From Apteryx mantelli (Eukaryota > Chordata > Aves > Apterygiformes > Apterygidae), in NCBI RefSeq assembly GCF_036417845.1, contig NC_089978.1:142408288-142472287 (forward strand): a stretch of DNA of 64,000 nt, given 5' to 3'. The notes under the pieces were generated by a model, which worked only from the letters and a program-made list of their open reading frames with translations, was not told where the DNA came from and did not search any database. Numbering within the stretch: position 1 is the first letter of the stretch; every line of letters begins with the position of its first letter. This document shows, in pieces, positions 1-12,709 of this stretch. The position numbers and the translations under genes are program-made.

Positions 1-902
1 CTTGAAGAATATTGTGTTGTCCTAATCCAGTGAGGTCAGTTAAAGTTTTGCTATTGCCTTCAATAAAAGTAGGATCAACCCTCTTAATTTCTGGTCTTTG
101 CTGTAAATCAGGTTGTTGTCATGAATTATAGATCAGAGCTTTAGAAACTTATGGATAAATGTTAAGGGATTTACTCAATTAGCATGAGACTCACATATGT
201 GCAACTAGAATCTTTCTGATTATTCATTTTGTTAATTCAAGATGCTTTTTTGTGCTCAGAATCTTTCTGCAACTCTCCCATAAGTAAGTTTATTATTGAG
301 GTTAAAAGACTGCTCCATAACATTTTTAGAAACACAGTTCAAAACAGTGCAACAAGAACACTATCTGTATTTTCACAAAATGGGAAGCGACACAGGGTTA
401 TACACCTAGTTGCACAAAAGGGTTGCGTAGCCAAAATGGATCATTAGGAAGTCTCCAAATACTGAATTTAAAAGCCAGGCACTACAATTACCTCAATTGT
501 TCTGCACTGAGGCAGTTTGTGGCACGTCTGTGAAGTGGGAGGCATTTCCCACGCCTGCTGTAGGCTGCGGTAAATCACCTAGGTTGTTCCACAACACTGT
601 GAGCTTACAGTCCGTCACAGTGTACTGTAGATGCCACGATGAGAGGGGGGAGGGAGAGTGCATTTGATATGCCTCATTTCCCTGACAGAGATGACCATTA
701 ACAAAATGCTGCAAATTAATCTTACATTTAAGATAAGCATTTTCAGTGTTAGGTTGTTCACTCACAGATGATAATATAAAAATATACTCAAGTTACTTTC
801 TAAGGAAGTGTGGCAGACCACACTAGGAACAATTGAACAAGGGGAAAAGAAAAAGAAATCACATACTGTCTCAGATTGAATCCCAGAGTAAATCCATGGA
901 GT
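1..902. other. non-coding, no gene seen
   Basis: AT-rich sequence without a supportable exon. The open stretch on the minus strand at 493-765 has no recognisable domain and no convincing splice sites. A perfect 9-bp stem with a 12-base loop lies at 594-623, and a short G-rich purine run at 641-660. Confidence 0.6.
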
Positions 903-906
903 TACG

Positions 907-1146
907 CCCTTATTTATTTCAAGAATGAATTTAACTAGTTATTGACATCACTGGGGAAGCTAACATAATCATATGGTCATGCTGCCGACAATCTTCTTGA
1001 TTATCTTACATGCAGACTTGCAGACATGCATACCCTTATTTATTCCAAGACTGAACTTACCTAGTTATTCCCATTATTTGGGAAGCTAAAACAATGATGT
1101 GCTCTGGCTGTAGACAATCTTCTGGATAGTTTTAAACGCAGACTTC
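907..1146 (+). repeat. old tandem duplication, two units of about 115 bp
   Basis: Two head-to-tail copies at about 907-1020 and 1033-1146, offset 126 bp. Both begin CCCTTATTTATT, share a CTAGTTATT word and a GGGAAGCTAA word, carry AGACAATCTTCT, and end in GCAGACTT. Substitutions and small indels are spread along the whole length, so the duplication is not recent. I do not recognise the unit as a known transposon. It could be a local duplication or two copies of one repeat. Confidence 0.75.
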
Positions 1147-4100
1147 TTCTACCTGCCTACTAAATTAATGTTTCAGTATACTGCAGTAAGACCATTGGGG
1201 AAAAAAGCATAAGCTAAATTGGTAATCACAGAAGTGATCAGTTTTAAATGTTGCAGTAGTCTCAGAAACTTCAGTAATCTCAAAATCATTCTACATTGAT
1301 GTGAACATAGCCTCTTCGACAACAACTTTCTGTTCAAGGAAGTTTATTCATCCTTTCTTCATTTATTGTTTGTGTAACATAATAGCAACACTGCATTGCC
1401 TTCTCTGAGGGCTGTTTATTTTAGTTTAACTCTCTGTTCTGCTTTTTAGTGTTGATTTCACATTGCTGCATTTATGTTTTGTCATGTTTTCATTTCTAGT
1501 CCAAACATTAAAAAAAAAAAAATTACCTGGATACACGAGACAATTCAAAGTTGTGCTTCAGGAACACCAAAATGGGTTTTGGATCAGACTCTGTTTTTAT
1601 ACCTGAAATTACTGCCTATGGATATCAGGTCCATGCATGCTGCTTAGATTTTTCTATATGTAGTCTTTCTCACAGATCTAGATTGCATATCAGAAACCTG
1701 GATAACGATAGTTTAATAGTGAGAGCCTAGAGAAAGAAATATGAATTCTGTTCACTGTAAGAGGCTTTATAATTCATTGCTACAATGCTCTAACTTTATT
1801 CATGCATAGCAGTATCCCTTATCTTGGAGTGTTCAGCCTGTTGATCTGAGAGGAAGAAGTATGGTTAACTTTATCTCAAATAAAAATACTACAGTGTAGC
1901 ATATATTATTTCCTTATATTCTCTTTGTGAATTGCAGACTCAGTTTGAAGGCATTATAATAGCCCTATATTCCACATATATCATGCTACTTGTGAACTTC
2001 ATTCTTTGGTTTAAAACAGATGAGAAAAAGCAATACAAACAAGGTAAATCTCTAACATCCTTCTACAGTATAGTTTCTTCCTGCAAAAAAATAGCCTTAA
2101 TTTATGCTAGAAATATTTCTATCTGCCCTTTTTCGAATCATGGAACGCACTTTAACTTCATTATCTCAGTGCTCTTTTTGTCAGGCCACGCTCCCTTGGG
2201 TAGGAGGGGCTGTCTCCCAACACAAGAACAGACAACTCAAGAATTTGGAGCTATATGCTGCAAGTCAAATAGAGGCTGCCAAGCCCTTTAGGGTCAAATT
2301 TTTCGAAGGAGATCATCTCTCTTAGTAAAGGCCTGCTTCGCAGAAGCACTCATCTCTCGCACACACACACGAAACAGAGTGGCCATATTTTCAAAAGCAT
2401 TGAGCTCTTGGGTGTTGACCCATTTGGTAAATCTTGCTCCAGGTCCAGATTTTGAATGCTGTAGATACTTGGCTTCAAGTTTCATGGCTTTAGCATACAA
2501 ATGCTGCCAAATTTCAGAAACCTGTAATGTAAATGAGGACAGATCACACCAGTGGGGAACACACAGCCACACAAACTATTTTTGTAGTGGCACAAATTAT
2601 TCACAAGTTTTGTGAAATCCTGCAAGGACAACTTCTGCATTGCCTGATGAAAAGGGGAACACAGTATTAAACATAACAATATTCTTCTCTGGACACACAT
2701 TTCTTTCCATTTATCACTCTCAAAAAAAGTATTTTTTTCCATAAGTCATGCAGCAGATTTCAAGGATCTCTATTTTGCTTAAAGTATAAAAATGTAATCC
2801 CATCAGAAAAGAGAAACCTACAAGAAGTATTCATATCTCCTTAAAAAAAAAAAAAAAAAAAAGACACCAAATGCCAAGAACATATTTGGTGGGTAATTCA
2901 CTACTTACATGGAATACAGACATACCTTGTATAACACGAATAAGAGATGACTATAGCTCTAAACTAGTAGGTCAACAAAAATATATTTAAATAATCAGAA
3001 AAGTTAGCATACTACTATACTATGAAATCAAAAAGTCTGGATTAAGAATTTAAATTTTCTTGCATGTATCACAAAGGAATTGAGAGATTTTGTTCAGGCC
3101 AACATTAAGAAAGTATGCACAAGAAAGTTTAGATAATACAATCACCCTTGGGGTCTTGGAAAAAGAAATGTTTTTGTACAAGAAAAGAGAATTTATTCAT
3201 ATTTATTCTTCTGAAATTGCCTCTTATAAAATAATTCATATTTAAACAAAAGGTACTGAAGTTCATCTAGCACAAGATGCGTGCTCTAGTGTTTGTAACA
3301 CTATATTCATATTCTGATAGTTGACTTGAGCAGTCACTTCTCAGATGTTACTACTTGAGACTCCCTTTATTTCACTCACACTTCTCTGTTTTTCCTCCCC
3401 AGTTTTAAGAGGCAGGCATCCGAGGATGGGGGAAAACATCCTGTTTCACATTATATTTAATGAAAAGTTAGTTTCACGGCCTTGCTAGTTTAATACAGGA
3501 TTATTTCACTGCAGGCAGAGTTGGCTAAATGCAATAAAACGGCAAGAATATGTTCCTTCTCTAATGGCAGTTCTCTTGATACAGATCGCCTTCATGCAGC
3601 CTTTCTGCCATATGATTATAATGTGAAGGTAGAGACTTCAGAGTGTTTTACTGTCCACTAGTTTTCAGTGCATTACTGAAAACAGTTCCATAGGCCAAAA
3701 ACTTCTGCTGTGTAGAGAGGAAGAAAGTTGCTGTGAGACACAGCCACTTGCAGGAAAAGCTTTCTCATCCTGCCTGGTTAGTATTAAACTCCTCATACAT
3801 TTGAGTTCCTAGTTAAGGCATTAAGGACAGCAATCACCTTCTGCATTGCGCCTCCCGCCGACAAAGGTTTGTATGAATTGGCATCCATATTTCAATTAAT
3901 TTTTATCCCTTTACTTCCAATTAAGGAGCAAAAAGCTGCCTTCATGAAAAATGTTGTGCTTATTTGTATTCCAATTTATAAATCAATCTATTTCAATGCC
4001 CTTTGTGCTTAAAGATGGAAGGGATGTAATTTCTACAGCAAGTTCTATCCGCACCCTGTAAATACACTGCAGAAGTTACAAAGAATGTAAATGCTGTGGT

Positions 4101-5615
4101 ATAGCAGCTTTAACTCTATTATCCTACTAGCCACAAAACTCTTGACTGTAAAGCCAAGAGCAATACAGATCATCAGAAATGAGTGCCGATAAAATGTTAA
4201 TACCACACATCACATCATCATATATTTTGCATATGCTAAGAAAATATCATAAGTGTTATTATTTTTGTCTCTCTATCCTACAATACAGCATGTCTGACTC
4301 TCCAACCCTCAGAGGGGAAAGAAAAAATTGAAATTATATATTTAAAACCCACTAACTATAACCCAATATAGCTTTATTTTTATATGCAAAACTCGTGATT
4401 TTAAGACTCTATTTCTCTGGAGCTGCCAGAATTAGTAACAAGTGCCGTGTGTCCCAAAAACTGTGACTTTCTCCTTTCCAACAGCATAAAGACTTGTTTC
4501 ATGCAGATCTTAAACATGTCACTGAGCCATTGACTGTTGTGGACTCCTGGGCATCAGGCCAATGTAATTTTGGGGAGAAATTCCACATATGCAAAGGGGA
4601 AAAAATGAAATCGTTCCCTGGCAGAGATATATGTGTCTGTATGCAGTCATGTCTTGTTAAGAGTAGCTTTAAGTTACTAAAAGAGATTATGAAAGCTCCT
4701 CCAGGGATCACACACTAATGAACCAGCTACACAGACAAAGGTCCATGATCAATAATGCTTTATTTATGGATACTGTCCAAGAGTGTATACATAGGTACGT
4801 GAGTACATTACATACACACACATAAATGAACCAACATGCCAAAACTATTGAGGAAAACAGATGTTGCCCTTACTATGGCTCATAAAATAAGCACGGTTTT
4901 CCTCCCTTCTGACAGTGAAGTTCTTGACTTAAGGAGAATGAAAGCCTAATGATATTTAGCAAGAGTCATCCTCCCAGAGCCTCACCTGTTGAAAAGCAGG
5001 AACACTTACTGGGAGACCAAAAACTGTAGGCAGAATTCCTGGAGTTAGTTGGTCTCATACATCCTGCCCATACGGAGGGACAGCCCTGATTTCTCGATCA
5101 CCGAAGCCAGAGAAACACTGCTGATGTGCTCTGCAGCTCCCCTCTCCACTTGCATGCCCAGGGTTTTCATCTAAAGGAAGCAGGGTCTGCCAGGAAGAGT
5201 CATGACAAATCAGCTTGCAGCAAGGACATACAGCTGGGAATCAAGACTCCAGGGTACAAAGCAAAGGACATCTGCCTTCAGTAAATAACCTGCAAATGTC
5301 TGCTGGCAGCACCTGACAACAGACTTCAGTTGCGGTGGTCGTAGACATCCCCAAGTTTTATTTAAACTTAAATTTCTTAATTAACTCCTACCATCTCCTT
5401 GCCCACACCAGCTCCTTCCACACTGACTTGAGCGAGCTAGTTAGAAAAACCTTATTAGTTACTTCTTTTATATACATAAACAGAAAGTTCAGTCAAAATC
5501 ATGATAACCAGGGAATACCATGTGAATCTACCAAAGCAGTAGACATAAGCATCATAATCAGTCATAAAAGTTAGATAAGAACCAGAGAAAAAGTGATGCA
5601 AGATTTTTAAAGCAG
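1147..5615. other. non-coding, simple sequence only
   Basis: No exon supported. It contains an A13 run at 1510-1522, a (CA)6 run at 2359-2370 and an A20 run at 2843-2862. The open frames at 1932-2291, 2294-2742 and 4494-4718 have no recognisable domain, and each is opposed by an equally long shadow on the other strand or interrupted quickly. The stretch may be intron or intergenic. Confidence 0.55.
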
Positions 5616-5700
5616 TAATCATCCCTTTGTTCTGTGTTTGTACAGCTCCTAGCGCAATAATGACTCCAGTTTTTAGTATGATAAATACAGAAAGAGCTCT
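5616..5700 (+). mobile_element. ancient amniote interspersed repeat, 3' part
   Basis: The words TTCTGTGTTTGTACAG, CTCCTAGCGCAAT and the following pattern up to an AATA-rich end match what I remember of a very common reptile/bird repeat tail (consensus close to GTACAGCACCTAGCACAATGGGGTCC). The match is partial and diverged. The family name is uncertain (an L3/CR1-like tail or an amniote SINE). Confidence 0.45.
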
Positions 5701-7676
5701 TCAATCTTCACCGGACTAACATGGGAAGTTTTGTTTCTGAATGTTACACAGCATTATAATGGGAGCAACACTAACAGCATACACATAACATTATGAATGC
5801 TTTTGTTTCCCATGTTTCTTTAGAAGTGCTTAAATTAGAACAACATAGGGGAAATGCAGACAGAGTAATTTTGAGAATTAAATTTCATTATGACTTTCTA
5901 AACATGTCTACAAAGTAGTATTAATATTACACCTTATTTTCAAAGGCAATCTAACAAATGATGCAATTGGTGATGCAAGCAATTAATTCATCACCTACAC
6001 TTTCAGGGATGGAAATTTTCTGTAAGATGAACAGAAGTTCATGCAATGCCAATACCTCCAAGTGGACATTAGAAAACACTTCTCTGGCTCCTAAGAATCT
6101 GCCAGGCTAACCAGTTTTCTCTATTGTTATGAAAATTTCACACACCTATAATTTTGCAAAAGTTAGATCCTTAGATTCCATTCTGAGATTTACAAAGTTT
6201 ACGTGAAGAAAAGAGAGAAAAAATTGACTATTTTATGCCGAGTGTCCCGATTCTCATCTGTGTCTGATAGTAGTATGGCTGATCAAAACATCCTGCCCTC
6301 CAGCACTTCCACCACCAGGACAGTGGAAAACATCTTTAAGAGGGGCCAAAAAGCTCTGACTACAGAGATTTGATTTTGTCCGAGTCACAAAATGCAGTCA
6401 TTTGATATACAAACATAAGAATACAGCAAATTGAGTAAAATGACTAATGTATTTGCTATGTTCTCTGAGCTTCGCATTCCCATAGAACTGTATATTTAAC
6501 CTGAATAGCCTTCACTGTTATGGAAAAAAGGAAAACGCTAGAAAAGACCTATGAAATCAGTTACAGAAAGGGGAAATCAAATGTTAAACAAAACACAAAC
6601 AGCACATGAATTACCCAGTTCAAATGTCCCTCTTCAAAAAGGGCTTGCTACTTCCAATTGATGAGGGAGAACAACAATCATATTTGTGCCTTCCCGTGCT
6701 GTGGTTGTTATATACTTGTGCCCAGCTTGTTTTACTTCTGGAAAACATCAGACCGTGTAAAAAGCCAATGCTTTGATTTCCTGACTTGCCTGATATTGCG
6801 GTAAGTTGTTCTTCTGTCCTAATCTAATTCAAAATATTTCTAAAAACTCAGAAAACAAAGCTGAACAGAATAAGTTTTGACTCTGATTGTGACAATGGAG
6901 ATCATGTTATGAAAAGGTGAAGCATGTGACAAATAGAAAACGTGTGCTATCTACAGGCAAGCTGAGAAAGCCTGCTACAGCAGGTCTTGGAATTTTTTCT
7001 GTAGTTTAAATAGCTTCCTAAAATGGATTTTGTTCAAAGTCAATAATATATAATCAAAATACTATTAACTATATACTATTCTGGTAGAATAAATCCATTT
7101 TCTGCAAGTCAGAATCCCCTTTTGCAAGCATCTTTGGGTAGCTTGCCACAGGAGGAGTGGAGGAAAGGGAGGACAGCGACCTCCCAGAGAGCCAAAATGT
7201 TTGGGCCTACCTGTTCTGGCAGCTACTAAACCAGGGCAGAAGGCAGGCAGGTATGCTTGGAAACTCACTATTTCTGTGTACAAGTGACAGGGCAGATGTG
7301 CCATTGGCACAGTGATATTCATATGCGCTGCTGTGACTTGTGACTTAGTGGGTGGTATACTACACCAACATGTTATTGTCACATTTCAAAAGTGGTTGAA
7401 TCTCACACAGATTAATCAAGGGAACCAGATCTCTCCAATTGTACTTTAAAAGCCAGTTGTTGGGCCTCAAACTTTTTCCTCAGAGAGGCATATTGTGTCA
7501 CAGGAGTCAGAAAAGTGTATTTTAAATGTTTATTAAATTATCATACTGTCAGATAAAAGCAGGAGTGTTTACGTAAGGCTCTGAACATGCAGTGGTCCAA
7601 ATCCAGGCACGTGCGTCGTTCAAAGGCTTGCTCCTTCAGGTCAGGCTGGTACATGTGCACGTACCCAATGCTGCTT
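5701..7676. other. non-coding, with a GC-richer end
   Basis: No gene recognised. From about 7130 the base composition becomes more GC-rich. A 105-codon minus-strand open stretch (7065-7382) lies there, but it has no conserved motif and no clear splice sites, so I do not call it a gene. The region 7541-7949 is open on both strands (126 and 120 codons) without a domain, which suggests a composition effect. Confidence 0.5.
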
Positions 7677-7728
7677 GAAACAAGGGTCCTGGTTAGCACT
7701 TGGCTTAGTTTAGAGGAGCCTGCTGGGA
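7677..7728 (+). repeat. left arm of a 52-bp inverted repeat
   Basis: This arm is the near-exact reverse complement of 8306-8357. By hand alignment the two differ by one substitution and one single-base gap on each side. It contains CTTAGTTTAGAGGAGCCTGC, matched in inverse in the right arm. A weaker match (ATGCTG) continues just outside the arm after a gap. The arm lies inside a GC-rich stretch that is open on both strands. Confidence 0.9.
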
Positions 7729-8305
7729 GAAGCCGCTTCCCTGCTTGGCTCGGAGGGAGGCAAGGAAGGAGCACAGCACTGCTCCTCCGCAGCCCTTCCT
7801 GCCATGGTGCTTGTGCTGTGGGGCTCCTGGAGACAGCAGGGCTCTCTGGGAAACTTCTTAAAGCCCAGCCCACTAAACCTTTATCAGATGAACTACAGTC
7901 CACAGCACTGTGTTCACACAAAACCCTGGTAGGCTCAAACAGGAACTAGTAAGAAAAAGAAAATTCCAGCATAGTTACAAGTTTGTTTTCTCTCTTGGCC
8001 AAAACAGGGGATTCAAACATAAAAGGTGGTAGACAAGGTCATGAGTTCTACTGCTTCATACCACTCTGGCAGCACAGGAGAGAGATGAACTGGCTTAAGG
8101 CTTTGGCCAGAATTTAAGGGAGAGAAAGGAAGGGGCAAGAGACTTGTTTTCTCCCTCCCCCTCCCCAAGTGTGCTGTTTATCATGCTTTAATTAAGCACA
8201 GCTCAGGAATTTCCCCCAGAGTCGAGGAGGGAGGACCACAGAGCTTGTGAAAGGCCTTCTGGACTTGTAGCCACAATACAGGATCACCTTATCAACATGA
8301 CTTTT
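7729..8305. other. 577-bp spacer between the inverted-repeat arms
   Basis: The spacer starts GC-rich and includes C/T-rich stretches (CTCCCTCCCCCTCCCC near 8150). It ends AT-richer. It shows no transposase reading frame and no recognised repeat. If the arms were terminal repeats of a short non-autonomous DNA transposon, this would be its body, but I cannot see target-site duplications. Confidence 0.5.
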
Positions 8306-8357
8306 TCCCAGCAGGCTCCTCTAAACTAAGCCAGGTGCTAAGCCAGGACCTTGTTTC
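8306..8357 (-). repeat. right arm of a 52-bp inverted repeat
   Basis: Reverse complement of 7677-7728 with very few differences. Within the arm, on the minus strand, the word CTGGCTTAG occurs twice 12 bp apart, so the arm itself carries a small direct repeat. Together the arms could form a cruciform stem with a 577-base loop, or a double-stranded RNA stem if transcribed. Confidence 0.9.
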
Positions 8358-10038
8358 ATTCCAGTTTACAGCATCCTGATCTGTCATATCTGCTGGTCTC
8401 AGTCTGTAAATTTATACATGCTCTGCCCTGGACTTGCTATATTACCTTGTACTTGTCCCTTAGGCTGTCCTCAAGCTGCTTACTGCCTAAACTTTCTTTT
8501 TTATGAAACAGAAAATATTTTTCCATCAAGACGACTTGCAAGACCTGCAAATCATTACTTTGAACTCCTCATACGCTAATGTATAAACCTGATTTTTGTT
8601 ATTTTATATATATATATATGTGTGTATATATAAATCCTCATGTAATAATGTATAATTGCAAAGTCTCATGATACTCACATTTAACATATCCATCTGCTCA
8701 GCAGGTCTGCTCACATGACTAAACTGAGGCAACGGTAAGAATTTCAAGATCAAAGACTATAACGTTATTTTCTTCTTGGTAGTTTAAAGTAAAGGCAGAG
8801 AGGTTAGGGACTGGCTTCTAACAATCAAGTTGATTATTTCTTGAAGAGACAGATTAATGATATTCTATACAAAAAAACGCTACCAGGAGAGCTGAGAATT
8901 GTGGCTGCTGCAAACTCCACTTATTTGCTCAAACTACACTCCTCAAGCTGTCCATGCTTACTTATGTTGGCTTACATTCGCCTGGACCTTTTTCATGTAC
9001 CAGCTGGTATTTACCCCCAGTGTGACACACTGTAGATAAACTGACACAGACTATGCCCTCTCCCCAATTTTACACAGATTACAAACACTTCCTATTATAA
9101 ATAAACAAACAAAACCATGCTATGCAACTGATGTTCTTTTTTTTTTTAGGGCTGCATTTGCAGGAAAAAAGTATTAAAAAAACCAAACTGATATATAAAA
9201 AAAGATGCATTTCTTTCAGTAATTACTAAATTTATTCAATAATATGTTACAGCTTTTTCATCTACTGAGTTGTGATGTAATTTCAGTTTCTCAATAATAT
9301 CCTGTTTCCATAACATCAGGGGCAATCTAACCTGAGTTAACAGGAGTCTTTCCTTAGCGAGGAGGATTGGCCCAAGTCCCCCATCCTCCCAAATTACATG
9401 AATGCTGTTATTCAGTGACCTCCAGTTTTGCTTCAGCACCTTTTTCTTACTGCCCTTCTGCAATCTTCTCCTCCCTTCAGCAAGAATGTTTTTAAACTTT
9501 AGATCTTCATTTCCAGCCCCAGTGTTGAGGGACTAAATTTGAAAGACCTTTGGCTTTCATTAGCAAATCATCAGTACCAACAAAACCACAAGCAACAACA
9601 ACAAAAAAGCAGCATGCCTTTCAGCACCATCGCTAACTAACATCTCCCTCCCTGAGCTTTTTGTGTTTGGGGGCATTTTTTGTTGTTTTTTTTTTTAAAT
9701 CAGCAAAACTAGACTATTGAGCTCTGAGAAGGAAAAAGAGAGCCAGTCCTTTCCTTTTATAATTAGTGGAAATTCGGTAGTAGCATTAACAGCTGTCTCT
9801 TTCAAAGAAACACTTAGCATCGTCTATGCACGAGTTATAGCACAGATTGGGAAGAAATACCAGCAACACCATGTTTCACATCCATGCCGGCGACACACTA
9901 GCAATTGGCTTTGACGAAATGATGGTCCAAACTAGCTGTTCAGGCAGGCTAACAGCTTTCTTTTACTCTTTTCCAGGGCATAACTTTTTATTTTTCACTC
10001 TCCCATTAACAGTGTGGTGCAAAACCACCTCAGAGAGG
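8358..10038. other. non-coding, simple repeats
   Basis: Holds an alternating TA/TG microsatellite at 8605-8632, short T runs near 9137-9147 and 9680-9695, and a CAACAA-rich stretch around 9585-9610. The short reading frames (8841-9035, 9236-9463, 9717-9914) have no recognisable domain or splice context. Confidence 0.55.
8605..8632. repeat. (TA)n/(TG)n microsatellite
   Basis: About 28 bp of alternating pyrimidine-purine sequence, (TA)8 followed by TGTGTG and more TA. Likely length-variable between individuals. Confidence 0.9.
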
Positions 10039-10294
10039 CGGCCAGCAAGACGGAGCGCGAGCCTCCGGCGTGATGCGACCACTTGGGCAGTGGCTGCGGA
10101 CATGTGCAGACAAAGGCAGAGGTCTCCTTGGAGACTGCAAGCGCAGGCACACGCGCTGCCAGCCCCTTCTCCCCCGCTGCCCTCTCGGCTCGCGGGCAGG
10201 CACCGAGGGACCAGCGCACTGCCAGGCTCGCCAAGCTTGCCTGCCTTTCAAAGGCCACAGAGCGCGCCCCCTTGTTTCCTCTCCAACACATTCG
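10039..10294. promoter_or_regulatory. short CpG island, candidate promoter or first exon
   Basis: About 21 CpG dinucleotides by hand count in 256 bp, with G+C visibly above 60 percent, while the flanks are AT-rich and nearly CpG-free. My rough observed/expected ratio is near 0.8, above the usual 0.6 cut-off. In vertebrates such islands usually mark promoters, often of genes or lncRNAs that are otherwise hard to see. Open frames overlap it on both strands (9847-10332 plus, 10030-10359 minus). These reflect the GC composition and I assign no protein. The direction of transcription cannot be decided; no clear TATA box is visible. Confidence 0.6.
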
Positions 10295-12279
10295 GCAAAG
10301 GTTGGGGTACTAAAGGTGTATCGGGAGGGTGACAGGAATAGCTTCTCTTGTGGAGACACTAAAATTGTGACTTGCTGGAAGAGAGAGATTGTGTGAAAAT
10401 ACCTCCTAAAAGTCTGGAAAGGCTTCAGAAAAACTCACACATAAAACAAAGCTGTTGGAGAACGTTAACTTCACTTCAAAAAACCAGACTAGTAAGTTTA
10501 ATATACTTTGGGACTAGGAAAAATACAAGAGCTTTCTGTTAAAAGTTTATACCTGTGCTGTAAACCCCAGGCATTTAGTAGCTATATTTTTTTTTCAATT
10601 CAGAAAAAAAATAAAGGAAATATTTATTTCCACACTTGCAAAAAATACTTCTTCAGACCAGGTGTTATTACCAGAATTATTTTACCACTAAAGCAAGAAA
10701 GCCCAAACTCTCCTTCAAAACAGTGATATAATCTTTAACATCAAAAGAGATAAAGTCAGAGGTTACAAAAATTGATGTCAACTACTATACTGACCAAAGA
10801 TGGTCACTCAAAATGGATGATAACTCAGCAAGATTAAAGTCTTTTTTTCAAGAAAGTACAATCGCATAAGGCTAGACTCCTTAAAAATAAAGTATTAGAC
10901 TTTTTACAATATTTAATAGCCTTCACTGTATTCATTTTTGTATTAAAAATGTATCTTAGAAGAGTATAAGAAAGCTTAATTAATATAACAGAAACTTGGT
11001 ACACAGTACTCGTATGAAAGCCAAACCTGGAACGTAGCTTTATGTTACAATCTCTCTTCTTTAGCAATCTACATATAGGCCTCAGTTAACCTTAAAATGA
11101 ACTTCACTATTTTTCAAGCAAAAAGAAGAAATTTTCTAATAGGAAGCTCTTGCAACCAAAGAGTGCCAAAATAAGCACTGAAAGGGCCAACTAACCCTGG
11201 AAGAACAACATATCAGAGCTCACATTTTACCTTGCACAAAAGTCCCATACTTTTGTACAGATCTCCCGGCAGCCCTGTGACAACAACTTTACAGCTAATG
11301 TAAAATAACATGGTATCACACACCCATCAGGACTACAACTGTCAATGGAGACCAAACCCACAGTCGCATCCTGCTTGAGTAATAGTGAACTCTTCAGCTG
11401 TTCACTAAGACAGGCGTTATTATTGGGAACTGAACAATAAAGGAGGATGAATTCATCCCCCATGCTACACCATTAATTAGACTGGTAAGGACAGTCCTCT
11501 TTTAAAACCTGGAACTCCAGAACCTGTAGTAAGCTTCTCTTTTGCCTTGTGAAGGCAGACTCAGATTTGACCACAGAATAAATCATGGTAAATGCTCAAA
11601 AAAGGATAAAAGACAAAGGTAATCCAAATTTAAATTTTGAAGTAAGACCATATTTTACACTAAGTAGGTCTAATGGAAACATTTACATAGGATTCTCTTA
11701 TAATTTTGCTTCCCAAAGGAAGCATTAAACAAGGAGGAGAACACTTATCCTCTTTCTGCCAAACAGCTTTTTGCTAAGGGTACATTAGGCAGTGTTTTTT
11801 TTTTTTTTTTTTTTTTTTAAACTTGAACTAATAGCAAGCACGTTTTCTTGCAAGAAACAGAATCAAACCACAGAGGTTCTACTTCCCTGAAGTTTCAGCT
11901 TCATGACTTCATCTATTTAACTTTGCAACTACAACACATCCTACCTCTAAACTATAACTGGACAGAATTGAAAGCATAAATTCCTAAATTCATAAAACTA
12001 CAAAGAAAGTTTCATTAAAGTAAAAATGCCAAAGATACAGAGCTCCTGCCGACTTCAATGTGAGCCTTACAGGCTTCTGAGATCCCCCATTTCTACCGCA
12101 GCTCTTGAGCCAGTCTCTGCCTTCATAGTACTTGGTACATGTTATTCGTAATCTCAGATTAAGTACAGGCTATTGCTCTGTGAGTATACGTAAAAGGAAT
12201 TCTTGGGCCAGTTTTCAAAGGCACATACCTATTCCTGCCAGCAGAATCTAAAATTGATTCGTGTGTCTTGCAAATCACT
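10295..12279. other. non-coding
   Basis: No exon supported. A T24 run lies at 11795-11818; read on the minus strand it is a poly(A) tract. The lower-coordinate flank of the exon candidate at 12710-12916 may be 3' untranslated sequence that extends into this block. Otherwise I see nothing. Confidence 0.5.
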
Positions 12280-12709
12280 GTGTGCTTTAATAATTTTAAA
12301 CACTTCAGAAGGTGAACTACTAAATACTTATTTTCAAAATTCAGAACTTCAGGCATTTTGTTCCCCCTCCTCCCCCAATGTTACTGAAACATTTTGCATA
12401 CAGAATGATGGAAATACAATCTAAAAAGAACAGCATTCCCCCTTAAATCTCTCCAATGCAATTAGTCACAGGAAGTATGTGAAGTTTTGCACAAAGGTGA
12501 CCCGCTCATTTTGGAGATTCTTCAGTTCAATCTACTGCACAGAAATGCTCACAAACCTAGTCATGCAGGCAGACAATAACATCCAGGGCATTTCAAGAGT
12601 TTATCTTGGCAATTTTTTACTTTATGTCCCTACAGAATGTTAACATTTTGATTCTAAATCCTTGCATACGGGTGATCACAGGGCATTTTAAAGCCACAGT
12701 GGCTCTTTT
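12280..12709 (-). other. candidate 3' UTR after the terminal exon
   Basis: On the minus strand this follows the stop codon at 12710-12712. It has no coding potential and contains an ATTAAA poly(A)-signal variant near 12286-12292, the nearest one I noticed. It is called 3' UTR only because of the exon candidate before it, and its true end is unknown. Confidence 0.3.

Noticed and set aside
7541..7949. Overlapping genes on both strands (126 and 120 codons)
   Set aside because: Both frames are open because of GC-rich composition. There are no domains, and the left inverted-repeat arm lies inside them.
9847..10396. Several overlapping proteins in the CpG island
   Set aside because: Four frames on both strands are open at once, which is what GC-rich DNA does. 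None has a recognisable domain.
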